A stretch of DNA of 64,000 bases, from the NCBI GenBank assembly GCA_963826515.1, contig CAWGXI010000010.1, positions 186,001 through 250,000 on the forward strand. Direction: 5' to 3'. The stretch comes from DATFVJ01 sp963826515. Its GTDB lineage: Bacteria > Actinomycetota > Actinomycetes > Streptosporangiales > Streptosporangiaceae. Below the pieces are notes generated by a model. The model worked only from the letters and a program-made list of their open reading frames with translations, searched no databases and was not told the origin of the DNA. How positions within the stretch are numbered: the stretch's first letter is position 1; every line of letters begins with the position of its first letter. Made by a program: the position numbers and the translations under genes. This document shows positions 50,856 to 58,557 of this stretch, one piece after another.

Positions 50856-52267
50856 CCGGCGGTCCTCCCCTCAGTATGTTCACCAGCGTCATGTGCACCG
50901 GCGTCCGTGCGTGCACCGGCGTCCGTGCGCGCACCGGCGTCCGTGCGCGCACCGGTGTCCGTGCGTGGGCAGGCGTCCCTGACCCCGGTCAGCTCACGCG
51001 CACGCGCGCGCGCCCAGGCATCCGCGGCGAGCACCTCGTCCACAGCGGTGACTTCCTGCGCTATCTGGCCGCACTCCGACATTACCCGCGCCACGGTGTC
51101 AACAATTCCAGTGAACGCGATCTCACCCCCCAGGAACGCGGCCACACACACTTCATTCGCCGCGTTGTACACCGCGGGAACTGTCCCGCCGGCGATGCCG
51201 GCGGCGCGGGCAAGCGACACCGCGGGGAACGCTTCCGTGTCCAGCGGCTCGAAGGTCCAGTTGTGCGCCTGGCTCCAGTCGATGGCCGGTGCGGCCCCCG
51301 GCACGCGGTCCGGCCAGGCGAGCGCGAGCGCGATCGGGATCCGCATGTCAGGCGGGCTCGCCTGGGCAAGCGTGGACCCGTCGGTGAACTCGACCATGGA
51401 GTGCACCACGGACTGCGGGTGTACGACGACTTCGATGCGGTCAAAGCCGATGCCGAAAAGCAGGTGGGCCTCGATGATCTCCAGGCCCTTGTTGACCAGC
51501 GTGGCGGAATTGACCGTGATGACCGGGCCCATCTTCCAGGTCGGATGCGAGAGCGCCTGCTCCGGCGTGACGCCGCCGAGCTGCGCCCGGCTGCGGCCGC
51601 GCAGGGGACCCCCGCTCGCGGTCACCACCAGCCGGGCGACCTCGTCGCCGCGGCCGCCGCGCAGGCATTGCGCGAGCGCCGAGTGCTCCGAGTCGACGGG
51701 CACGATCTGACCGGGTGCGGCCCGGCCCGCGACCAGCGGGCCGCCGACGATCAGCGACTCCTTGTTGGCGAGCGCAAGTGTCCTGCCCGCGTCGATGGCG
51801 GCGAGGGTGGAGGCGAGCCCGGCAGCGCCCGTTACCGCGTTCAGCACGACATCACAGGGCCATGCCGCCACCTCGGCGACGGCCGAGGGCCCGGCGAGTA
51901 TCTTCGGCACCCGGAACTCCCCGCGGGAGTAGCCACGGCGCTGTGCCTCGGCGTAACAAGCGAGTTGCACGTCCTGGGCGGCGCTGCCCCGCTCCACGGC
52001 AACGACCTCGGCCCCCAGTTCGAGCGCCTGCGCGGCCAGCAGGCCTGGGTTCCCCCCGCCGGCGGCCAGGCCAGTCACGCTGAACCGGCCGGGATTTCGC
52101 CTGACGACGTCGATGGCCTGGGTGCCTACCGAACCGGTCGAGCCGAGGATGACAAGATCGCGACTGCGGGGCTGCGGTGGCTGCACGAGGTCATTCTTCC
52201 GCGCCCGGTCGTCCTGGTGGAACCTCGGTGCCGCTGTCTGGGCCATCGCGCCTGGCAGAAAGGTCAA
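50852..52267 (-). CDS. dxr: 1-deoxy-D-xylulose 5-phosphate reductoisomerase
   Basis: 471 aa. DLVILGSTGSVGTQAIDVVR (NADPH), TLALANKESLIVGGPLVAGR, VPVDSEHSALAQCL and VTASGGPLRGRSRAQLGGVT (metal and substrate) are canonical. It commits DXP to isoprenoid synthesis. The family is about 390-400 aa; here a C-terminal tail of about 60 residues contains four RTDAGA repeats (18-bp minisatellite), and the N-terminus may start at an internal ATG (52246). Confidence 0.96.
   Translation of the reverse strand: MTFLPGAMAQTAAPRFHQDDRARKNDLVQPPQPRSRDLVILGSTGSVGTQAIDVVRRNPGRFSVTGLAAGGGNPGLLAAQALELGAEVVAVERGSAAQDVQLACYAEAQRRGYSRGEFRVPKILAGPSAVAEVAAWPCDVVLNAVTGAAGLASTLAAIDAGRTLALANKESLIVGGPLVAGRAAPGQIVPVDSEHSALAQCLRGGRGDEVARLVVTASGGPLRGRSRAQLGGVTPEQALSHPTWKMGPVITVNSATLVNKGLEIIEAHLLFGIGFDRIEVVVHPQSVVHSMVEFTDGSTLAQASPPDMRIPIALALAWPDRVPGAAPAIDWSQAHNWTFEPLDTEAFPAVSLARAAGIAGGTVPAVYNAANEVCVAAFLGGEIAFTGIVDTVARVMSECGQIAQEVTAVDEVLAADAWARARARELTGVRDACPRTDTGARTDAGARTDAGARTDAGAHDAGEHTEGRTAG
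50893..50964. repeat. 18-bp minisatellite, 4 copies, at 3' end of dxr
   Basis: GTGCACCGGCGTCCGTGC units keep frame and encode the ARTDAG repeat of the Dxr tail, ending just before the overlap with rseP. Confidence 0.95.
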
Positions 52268-52318
52268 CTTTTACGCTACGTAGCAGACTGATCGCATTTC
52301 ATGGATCATACTTGACAC

Positions 52319-53459
52319 ATGGGGCCCATGACGCCGCCAGCCCGGTCGTCACTGCGTGCGATGCTGGCACTCGCCTGCATGCTCGCCGCGAGCTGCGCGG
52401 TTGCCGTCACAACACTGGGCCCATCCGGCCGCGCGGTACGCACAGCGGCCTCCCCCGAGCACGGCTACCGCGCCGGAGGGCCGGACCCGGGGCAGCCAGC
52501 CGGCACGGCACCGCAGCGCGGCGCCGAGCGTGACCGAGCATTCGGCGGCTGTGACCCCGGCCGAGCAGGCGCGTGCCGTGCGGTACTGGACCGCGGCGCG
52601 GATGGCCGGTGCGCGGCCACCAGTCCCGCCCGGAACCGGCACAGCCAGGGATACGGGCAACGCACCGGTCAGCGCGGCGGCTCAGCTGCCGGCCGTCGCG
52701 CCCGCCCACGTGCCCGCTGCGGCGCCCGCCGGGGTGACCCGGCCGCGGCCTGCCGCGATACTCAGCAATACCGCCGCGGCGGGCTGGCCGGGCGGTGGCG
52801 CGGTCGGCAGGACCACCGGCAAAGTCTTCTTCACGATGGACGCTCAGGACTACGTTTGTTCCGCGGCCGTAGTGGCCAGCCCGGCCGCCGACGTGGTGAT
52901 CACCGCGGCGCACTGCGTTAAGAACGGCACCGGATCCTGGGCGGTCAACTGGACGTTCGTGCCCGGATTCGCGCGGGGCAGCCGCCCCTACGGCAGCTGG
53001 ACCGCGCACCACTTCTTCGTCGCGCCCCGGTGGAGACGCGCGGCCAACGATAACGACGACGTCGCGTTCGTCACGCTCAACCCGCATCATTCCGGGCACC
53101 GGGTCAGCCGCATCGGGAAGGTCGTCGGCGGCCTGCCGATCAAGTTCGGCCAGCGGACCGCTGAGGAGTTCGCGTTCGGGTATCCGGCCGAACCCCCGTA
53201 CAACGGCGGGGGGCTGTACTACTGCAGCGGCCGCGTGAGGGGGGACCCCTCACATGCCAGCCCGGACTCGGGCATGCGTTGCCAGATGACGGCCGGATCA
53301 AGCGGTGGCCCGTGGCTATCGGGATTCGATCCAGCGAACGGGTCGGGGACGATCACGTCAGTCAGTAGCTTCAAGTACCGCGCCGACCCGTCGACGCTGT
53401 TCGCACCGCCGCTTGGCGCTGTTGCGCGGTCCCTGTTCCGCGCGGCAGCCCGTGGTTAG
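52319..53459 (+). pseudogene. Trypsin-like serine protease gene, signal peptide out of frame
   Basis: An export signal (MLALACMLAASCAVAVTTLG, possibly a lipobox) is read from ATG 52319. The protease is in the +1 frame (open from 52356): VVITAAHCV (His), AANDNDDVAFVTL (Asp) and MTAGSSGGPWLSGF (Ser) give a complete triad. A single frameshift between about 52430 and 52510, in a Pro/Ala-rich linker, would reunite them. Either a sequence error or a recently inactivated gene. The final TAG is the boundary of element G. Confidence 0.75.
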
Positions 53460-53618
53460 GGCGTGTCTCGTAGATCTCGGTGGATGCGGGCGGTGATCCA
53501 GGCGGCGACCGGCAAGGCGGAGAAGGAGCCGATAGTGGAGCTATCGGCGACGACGACAACGCCGCCGGTCGTCGTCTGGGCGCCGATCCGCGCCGCCGGA
53601 GAACTGAGACATGCCCTA
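53457..53618. mobile_element. Inverted-repeat element, copy G
   Basis: It begins TAGGGCGTGTCTCGTAGATC and ends GAGACATGCCCTA. It has the perfect palindrome GCCGATAGTGGAGCTATCGG, while its second inverted repeat is shortened. Its first TAG is the stop codon of the protease gene. Confidence 0.9.
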
Positions 53619-53757
53619 GCCGCCGGTTAGCCCGGCCGGCTAGCCCGGCTGGGGAACCTCAGGGGCCGGCCGGCACGGAGTCCGGCTGCGCGGGGCCCCG
53701 GCCGCGCCCCGCTGCCGCATGATCGGCGCGCCATGCGGCAGCCGTTAAGACTGTATT
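53619..53757. other. Gene-free interval
   Basis: A short CCGGCTAGCC-type repetition and GC-rich sequence; no gene seen. CATGCGGCAGCCGTT at about 53733 also occurs near 7962. Confidence 0.4.
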
Positions 53758-53851
53758 GCCCCGGGGGGACGAGCCCCCGGGATCTCCCCGCAGGTTGCAG
53801 CGGCCCGCTCACTGCTGGATGAGAATCCGCCGATTCACGTATAAGGATCAT
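53758..53851. repeat. Dispersed 90-bp repeat, copy 1
   Basis: CCCCGGGGGGACGAGCCCCC (hairpin-forming) is followed by TGCAGCGGCCCGCTCACTGC, TGGATGAGAATCCGCCGATT and a GGATCAT end. The same block is at 60678. Confidence 0.85.
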
Positions 53852-53989
53852 GGAGGCAAGGCTCTGGGGACGTGCACCGACCGGCGAGCCACCCTGCCTC
53901 TACCACTTCCCGTAGTCAGCTAGTCACAATAATATGGGCAATACGCTCGTGGAGTTCGGCGATGGCCGAAACCCACGGGGGGGAATCTC
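53852..53989. promoter_or_regulatory. Promoter region of small zinc-ribbon gene
   Basis: The stretch GTCACAATAATATGGGCAAT is locally A/T-rich and GGGGGGAATCTC lies just before the ATG at 53990. No specific site is assigned. Confidence 0.35.
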
Positions 53990-54265
53990 ATGAATGCTAC
54001 GAACCGTGGTGAGCCAGCAGGCCCGGAGCCAGAACGGCCGGTACCGGCCCGCGCGGCGGCCGGTCCGCTCATAGCTGCGACCGGGCTGACGCCGGCTCAG
54101 CGCGCTGGTGACGCCTGCGTGAGCTGCCACAAGAAATGGCCGCGCCCATCGGTGCCTGCCGGGCATCTTGCAAGCGGCCAGTTACTGTACAGATGTGAGG
54201 ACTGCGTCGTGCTGACGCAGCCCGCGCCGGGAGCCTACCGGCGCCGCCGCTTCCGGCGCCGGTAG
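53990..54265 (+). CDS. Small zinc-ribbon-like protein
   Basis: 91 aa. GDACVSCHKKWPRPSV and LLYRCEDCVVL give two CxxC pairs about 29 residues apart, enough for one zinc knuckle. The tail is Arg-rich (YRRRRFRRR), suggesting nucleic acid binding. A strong GGGGGGAA ribosome site precedes it. No family recognised with certainty. Confidence 0.65.
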   Translation: MNATNRGEPAGPEPERPVPARAAAGPLIAATGLTPAQRAGDACVSCHKKWPRPSVPAGHLASGQLLYRCEDCVVLTQPAPGAYRRRRFRRR

Positions 54266-54271
54266 GCGGCC

Positions 54272-55570
54272 TCAGGGCGAACCGGCGCCGGGCGGCGAGC
54301 CTGCTATCGACTTCCACGCGCTGAGCCACGCCGCCCATCCTGTGCAGTCACGCTTGCCGTTGCCGCAGTCGGTACCTGGTACGTGCGCGAACGCGACCTT
54401 GTTGAGATACGCCTGGTCAGCGACGTGGTAGCGACCGCAAACCGCGCGGCCGAGCCCGTCGCAGGCGGCCGGGTTAACGGGCGCGGTGCCATTCCAATCG
54501 GCGACCTGCTGCTGAACGCGCGGCGTCAGCGACCACGCGAGCCACTTGTACATGCAGTTCGGGTCGTGAGCCTGCGCACTCATCAGCCAGAAGTTCACCG
54601 CCCCCGTCGTTCCCTGCGCCGGGTCGGTGGCCGCGACGTTCCGGCCGGCCCGGGCGAGGATGTCCACGTGGCGAGGGAGCACCGCCCCGAGCACCGCGCT
54701 GCCGGTGGCGAGGCCGTCGATCACTTGCTGGTCCAGCGACCAGTACTGGGTGATGCCCCGCCGCTCGTTCTTCAGCAGGCCGGTCGCGGCCGCGAACTGC
54801 GCGCCGTCGAGTTCGTACGGGTCGGTGATGCCGAGTGAGGGCCGGGCCGACTTGAGGTAAAGCGCCGCCAGGGCGATGGTGAACGGATTGTCCGGAAGCA
54901 TGATCTTCCCGGCGTAGCTGGCTGCCGGATCGAACAAGGCGGCCCAGCTGAGCGGGGCCGGCCGCACGGCCGACGCCGCGTAACCAAGCACGTACGCGTC
55001 CCATGCGTACGGCACCCCATAGGATTTGCCCTTCGAAGTCACTACCGCCTGGCTGCGGAGCGTGCGGCTGATCGCGGTGTATCCGCTCACGAGCCGGACA
55101 TTAAGCGGCGCGATCAGGCCGGCGCTGATGAGCTGGCCTGCCACGGCCGGCGGAGCGAAGATGCCGTCGATGTGGTTCACGCCATGCGACCGGACCGCCG
55201 CCTGGATCGCGTTGACGCTCGGCACCTGCGTATAGCTGACCTGGCAGCCGGTTCGATGCTCGAACGCGGTTACCCAGTCGACCCGGGGGTCGGTGCTACC
55301 GTCCTCGACGTAACCCGGCACGCCGAGCAGCCGCAGCGAACCCTCGCCTGTGCCCACTGAGGTCAGCGGCCTAGCCGTGACCTGGCCACCGTGGCTGGCG
55401 CAGGCCCCGAGGAGCGTCAGCGCCGCGGCGAGCACCGCGCCGAGGGCGGCGCGTGCGGCGGGCCCGGTGCCACGGCCAGAGTGCGCAACGACCGTCACGG
55501 GCGCCGCGACCGACGCGATAGGCCCGCGCGGCTTCCGCGGCCGGCGGCACGCGAGCCTTGTCCCCTCCAC
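54272..55570 (-). CDS. Extracellular solute-binding lipoprotein (spermidine/putrescine-type)
   Basis: 432 aa. Lipobox LTLLGAC is preceded by a hydrophobic segment. The mature part (LRLLGVPGYVEDGSTDPRVD, CQVSYTQVPSVNAIQAAVRS, GKSYGVPYAWDAYVLGYAAS, GKIMLPDNPFTIALAALYLK, AVNFWLMSAQAHDPNCMYKW) follows PotD-like family-1 binding proteins. No permease or ATPase genes are adjacent, so it is an orphan. A GTG at 55498 gives a more typical signal peptide length. Confidence 0.85.
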   Translation of the reverse strand: MEGTRLACRRPRKPRGPIASVAAPVTVVAHSGRGTGPAARAALGAVLAAALTLLGACASHGGQVTARPLTSVGTGEGSLRLLGVPGYVEDGSTDPRVDWVTAFEHRTGCQVSYTQVPSVNAIQAAVRSHGVNHIDGIFAPPAVAGQLISAGLIAPLNVRLVSGYTAISRTLRSQAVVTSKGKSYGVPYAWDAYVLGYAASAVRPAPLSWAALFDPAASYAGKIMLPDNPFTIALAALYLKSARPSLGITDPYELDGAQFAAATGLLKNERRGITQYWSLDQQVIDGLATGSAVLGAVLPRHVDILARAGRNVAATDPAQGTTGAVNFWLMSAQAHDPNCMYKWLAWSLTPRVQQQVADWNGTAPVNPAACDGLGRAVCGRYHVADQAYLNKVAFAHVPGTDCGNGKRDCTGWAAWLSAWKSIAGSPPGAGSP

Positions 55571-55583
55571 AGCATCATGAGCC

Positions 55584-55766
55584 TAGGGCATGTCTCGTAG
55601 ATCTCGGTGGATGCGGGCGGTGATCCAGGCGGCGATCGGCAAGGCGGAGGAGGAGCCGATAGTGGAGCTATCGGCGACGACGACAGTGCCGCCGGTGACC
55701 CGGGCCGCCCGTCTGGGGTCGTGGGCGGCACTGCCGCGCCGCCAAAGATCTGCGAGACATGCCCTA
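55584..55766. mobile_element. Inverted-repeat element, copy H (most complete)
   Basis: 183 bp with TA at both ends. TAGGGCATGTCTCGTAGATC at the left and AGATCTGCGAGACATGCCCT at the right pair almost perfectly. Inside are GCCGATAGTGGAGCTATCGG and CAGTGCCGCC...GGCGGCACTG. It is the best model for the family. Confidence 0.93.
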
Positions 55767-55813
55767 GCGGTGCGGGCGGTCTTGTGCTGAACGCGGTGCG
55801 GGCCGGCGCCGGA

Positions 55814-56092
55814 TCAGCGCAAGGCGGTGATCCGCCTGGCGAGGTCGAAGTCAGCCGAGGTCAGGCCGCCGGCCGAGTGGGTGGACAGGGTCAGCGTCAC
55901 GCGATTCCACTGGATCGTCACGTCGGGGTGGTGATTGGCCTGCTCGGCCAGATAGCCGACGGCGGCCGCGAACAGCATCGCCGCGCGGAAGTCTTTCAGC
56001 TCGGCGGTCGTGACGATCTCGTTTCCCTCGCGGTTCCAGCCCGGCACGTCGGCGAGTTCCCGCGCGACCGCTTCCTCACTCAGCAATTCCAT
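55814..56092 (-). CDS. 4a-hydroxytetrahydrobiopterin dehydratase (pterin-4a-carbinolamine dehydratase)
   Basis: 92 aa. GYLAEQANHHPDVTIQWNRV contains the conserved His-His-Pro-Asp of the active site, and VTLTLSTHSAGGLTSADFDL the third catalytic His. It recycles oxidised pterin cofactor or may act as a dimerisation cofactor. No aromatic hydroxylase gene is adjacent. Confidence 0.95.
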   Translation of the reverse strand: MELLSEEAVARELADVPGWNREGNEIVTTAELKDFRAAMLFAAAVGYLAEQANHHPDVTIQWNRVTLTLSTHSAGGLTSADFDLARRITALR

Positions 56093-56115
56093 GTCTCTCC
56101 TAATACACCCGGCCG

Positions 56116-56532
56116 CTATTCACCAAGGACGCGTCGCAGGCGGCCGGCATACTCGCTGGCCTCCTCCTCGCTCGCGTACTTGGTCCGTGGCCAGAAGAAG
56201 CCGCGCAGCCCGTCCTTGCGGTTACGCGGCACGATGTGCACGTGCAGATGCGGGACGCTCTGGCTAACGCGGTTGTTCATTGCGACAAACGAGCCCGCCG
56301 CGCCGAGTCCCTCCTCCATGGCTGCCGCGAGCCGCTGTGCCCGGGCAAAGAGCGGGCCGGTGCAGCCCTCGGGCAGGTCGGCGAACGTCGGAACGTGCGT
56401 ACGCGGGATGAGCAGCACGTGCCCTTTGAACACGGGCCTCGCATCGAGAAACGCGATCGCGCCGGCGTCGCCAAGGACCATGTGGGCTTGACGCTGGCCG
56501 CGGGCGATCTCACAGAAGACGCACTCCGCCAC
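56116..56532 (-). CDS. HIT-family nucleotide hydrolase
   Basis: About 138 aa from GTG 56532. CVFCEIARGQRQAHMVLGD is the zinc-containing N-terminus and VPHLHVHIVPRNRKDGLRGF the histidine triad HxHxH. HIT hydrolases cleave AMP-N or AMP-S linkages. The stop is 23 bp upstream of the pterin dehydratase start, so the two are probably co-transcribed. Confidence 0.93.
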   Translation of the reverse strand: MAECVFCEIARGQRQAHMVLGDAGAIAFLDARPVFKGHVLLIPRTHVPTFADLPEGCTGPLFARAQRLAAAMEEGLGAAGSFVAMNNRVSQSVPHLHVHIVPRNRKDGLRGFFWPRTKYASEEEASEYAGRLRRVLGE

Positions 56533-56601
56533 CCCACCATCCTGGCGCAGAAAAGTGGTACGCGCAGCGCAGGTCGCAGGCAGCGTGGGCAGCGCGGGCA
56601 C

Positions 56602-56867
56602 CGCGGGCAGAAAGCCCAGGTTCCGGACCAGTCACTGATAGGCTTTGCTGCAGCCGTAACCCGGTGAGAAAGCCGTAATACGTTACGAAAGGCGCACGGA
56701 GAACCTGCCGCGGGCGCGGCGGCCGCGGGCACAGAAGGGGCGGCCGCGGGCACAGAAGGGTGGCTTCGCAGTGGCTTTCATGCCTTCATGCCGCGCGGAC
56801 GGAGGGCGCACCCGGACGGTGAGAAGCAGCGGATCGCGGCTGCGTCGACGTGAGTGGAGTGCCGCGT
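56602..56867. promoter_or_regulatory. Divergent region between HIT and gcvT genes
   Basis: It holds both promoters and two 21-bp tandem units (GCGGCCGCGGGCACAGAAGG, 56719-56760). No glycine-riboswitch signature (paired GGAGAG aptamers) was found before gcvT. Confidence 0.5.
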
Positions 56868-58118
56868 ATGACAGCGCCTGACACGACAGGGGATCCGGCA
56901 CCAGGCGCCGGGGGCGCACCCACGGGCAGTGCAGATCGTGGCGGTGACGGCCGCGGCCAGGTGGACGAACAAAAGGCGACGCCGCTGCTGCAGGTGCACA
57001 AGCGTCTCGGCGCGACGCTGACGCCCTTCGCCGGCTGGCTAATGCCGCTTCGCTACACGAGCGAGACCACCGAGCACAACGCCGTCCGCACCACCGCGGG
57101 ACTGTTCGACCTGTCGCACATGGGCGAGATCTCGGTCGCCGGACCCGATGCGGGCGCAGCACTCGACTACGCGCTCACCGGTAACCTCTCGGCGGTCGTA
57201 CCAGGCCGGGCACGCTACACCATGATCTGCGCGGCGGACGGCGGGGTGCTCGACGACCTCGTCGTCTACCGGCTTGCCGACGACCAGTACTTCGTCGTAG
57301 CCAACGCGGCCAATGCCGCCCTCGTGCATCAGGAACTGGCCGATCGCGCGGCGGGCCGCGACGCCGAGGTCCGCGACGTATCACTCGACTACGCGCTCAT
57401 AGCGATCCAGGGACCTAGCGCGGCCGCCATCCTCGCTACCCGCACCGAGCGCCTGGACGGCGCCCCGCTCGCGGACCTGAAGTATTACGCCAGCGTGCGC
57501 GCGGTCGCGTGCGGCGAACCCGTGCTGCTCGCCCGCACCGGTTACACGGGCGAGGACGGATTCGAGCTGTTCTGCCGACCTGATGACGCCGTGGCCGTGT
57601 GGACCGCGCTTGCCGAGGCGGGAAGTGGTGAGGGGCTCATCCCCGCGGGACTATCCGCACGCGACACCCTCAGGCTGGAAGCTGGCATGCCGCTGTACGG
57701 AAACGAGCTCAGCCGGGACATGACGCCGTTCGAGGCCGGGCTCGGCCGGGTGGTCAAGTTCGACAAGCCTGGCGACTTCGTGGGCCGGGAGGCGCTCGCC
57801 GCCCGGGCGCAGGCCGGGCCGCGCAGCAGGCTGATCGGGCTCGTCGGGCGCTCCCGCCGGATTCCGCGGCACGGCTACCCGGTCCTGCTCGACGGGCAGG
57901 TGATCGGTACGGTTACGAGCGGTGCGCCATCGCCGACACTCGGCAGGCCCATCGCCATGGCGTACGTGCGGCCGGACGCGGCGGGCACCGGGGACGCGGC
58001 GGGCGCCGGGGACGTGCCTGCGCACATCCACGGCAAGGCGCGCCTCGCCGTGGATGTGCGCGGCCACGCTGAGCCGGCGGACTACGCTCAGTTGCCGTTC
58101 TACCACAGGACCAAATGA
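56868..58118 (+). CDS. gcvT: Aminomethyltransferase (glycine cleavage T protein)
   Basis: About 416 aa. PFAGWLMPLRYTSETTEHNA, GLFDLSHMGEISVAGPDAGA, ARTGYTGEDGFELFC and LRLEAGMPLYGNELSRDMTP are the folate- and aminomethyl-binding motifs. It takes the aminomethyl group from GcvH to make methylene-THF. An in-frame GTG at 56850 is an alternative start. A short GTGDAAGAGD duplication (18-bp units at about 57978-58013) lies near the C-terminus. gcvH follows after 22 bp. Confidence 0.96.
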   Translation: MTAPDTTGDPAPGAGGAPTGSADRGGDGRGQVDEQKATPLLQVHKRLGATLTPFAGWLMPLRYTSETTEHNAVRTTAGLFDLSHMGEISVAGPDAGAALDYALTGNLSAVVPGRARYTMICAADGGVLDDLVVYRLADDQYFVVANAANAALVHQELADRAAGRDAEVRDVSLDYALIAIQGPSAAAILATRTERLDGAPLADLKYYASVRAVACGEPVLLARTGYTGEDGFELFCRPDDAVAVWTALAEAGSGEGLIPAGLSARDTLRLEAGMPLYGNELSRDMTPFEAGLGRVVKFDKPGDFVGREALAARAQAGPRSRLIGLVGRSRRIPRHGYPVLLDGQVIGTVTSGAPSPTLGRPIAMAYVRPDAAGTGDAAGAGDVPAHIHGKARLAVDVRGHAEPADYAQLPFYHRTK

Positions 58119-58140
58119 GAACACAGGAAAGGCACCGGTC

Positions 58141-58536
58141 ATGACTGTTCCGGATGGGCTGCGCTACACCCCAGAACACGAATGGGTGGCCATCGAGGGG
58201 GCCATCGCGACCGTAGGCATCACGGCTTACGCTGCCGAGGCGCTCGGCGACATCGTCTACGTGTCGGCCCCGGCACCCGGGACACAGGTGACGGCGAGCG
58301 AGCCGTGCGGTGAAGTCGAGTCGGTCAAGTCGGTCAGCGACATCTACTCCCCGGTCGACGGCGAGGTGATTCAGACCAACGACGGGATCGAGGACGATCC
58401 GGCCGTGGTGAACACCGATCCGTACGGAGAAGGCTGGCTGTTTCGGGTCCGGCTCGCCGCCGAGGAGGACGACGCCGAGCCGTCCGGCCTGCTCTCCGCG
58501 GAGGAGTACGCGGGGCTCACGCAGGACGGCAAATGA
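58141..58536 (+). CDS. gcvH: Glycine cleavage H protein
   Basis: 131 aa lipoyl-carrier protein. The lipoylated lysine is in GEVESVKSVSDIYSPVDG; HEWVAIEGAIATVGITAYAA and YGEGWLFRVR are the other conserved blocks. It has an AGGAAAGG ribosome site and is in an operon with gcvT. gcvP is not in the window. Confidence 0.97.
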   Translation: MTVPDGLRYTPEHEWVAIEGAIATVGITAYAAEALGDIVYVSAPAPGTQVTASEPCGEVESVKSVSDIYSPVDGEVIQTNDGIEDDPAVVNTDPYGEGWLFRVRLAAEEDDAEPSGLLSAEEYAGLTQDGK

Positions 58537-58557
58537 CCCGCCGGGCGGGTGACTGCG

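Noticed and set aside
56602..56867. Glycine riboswitch upstream of gcvT
   Set aside because: I looked for the tandem aptamer pattern with GGAGAG and its pairing partner and did not find it.
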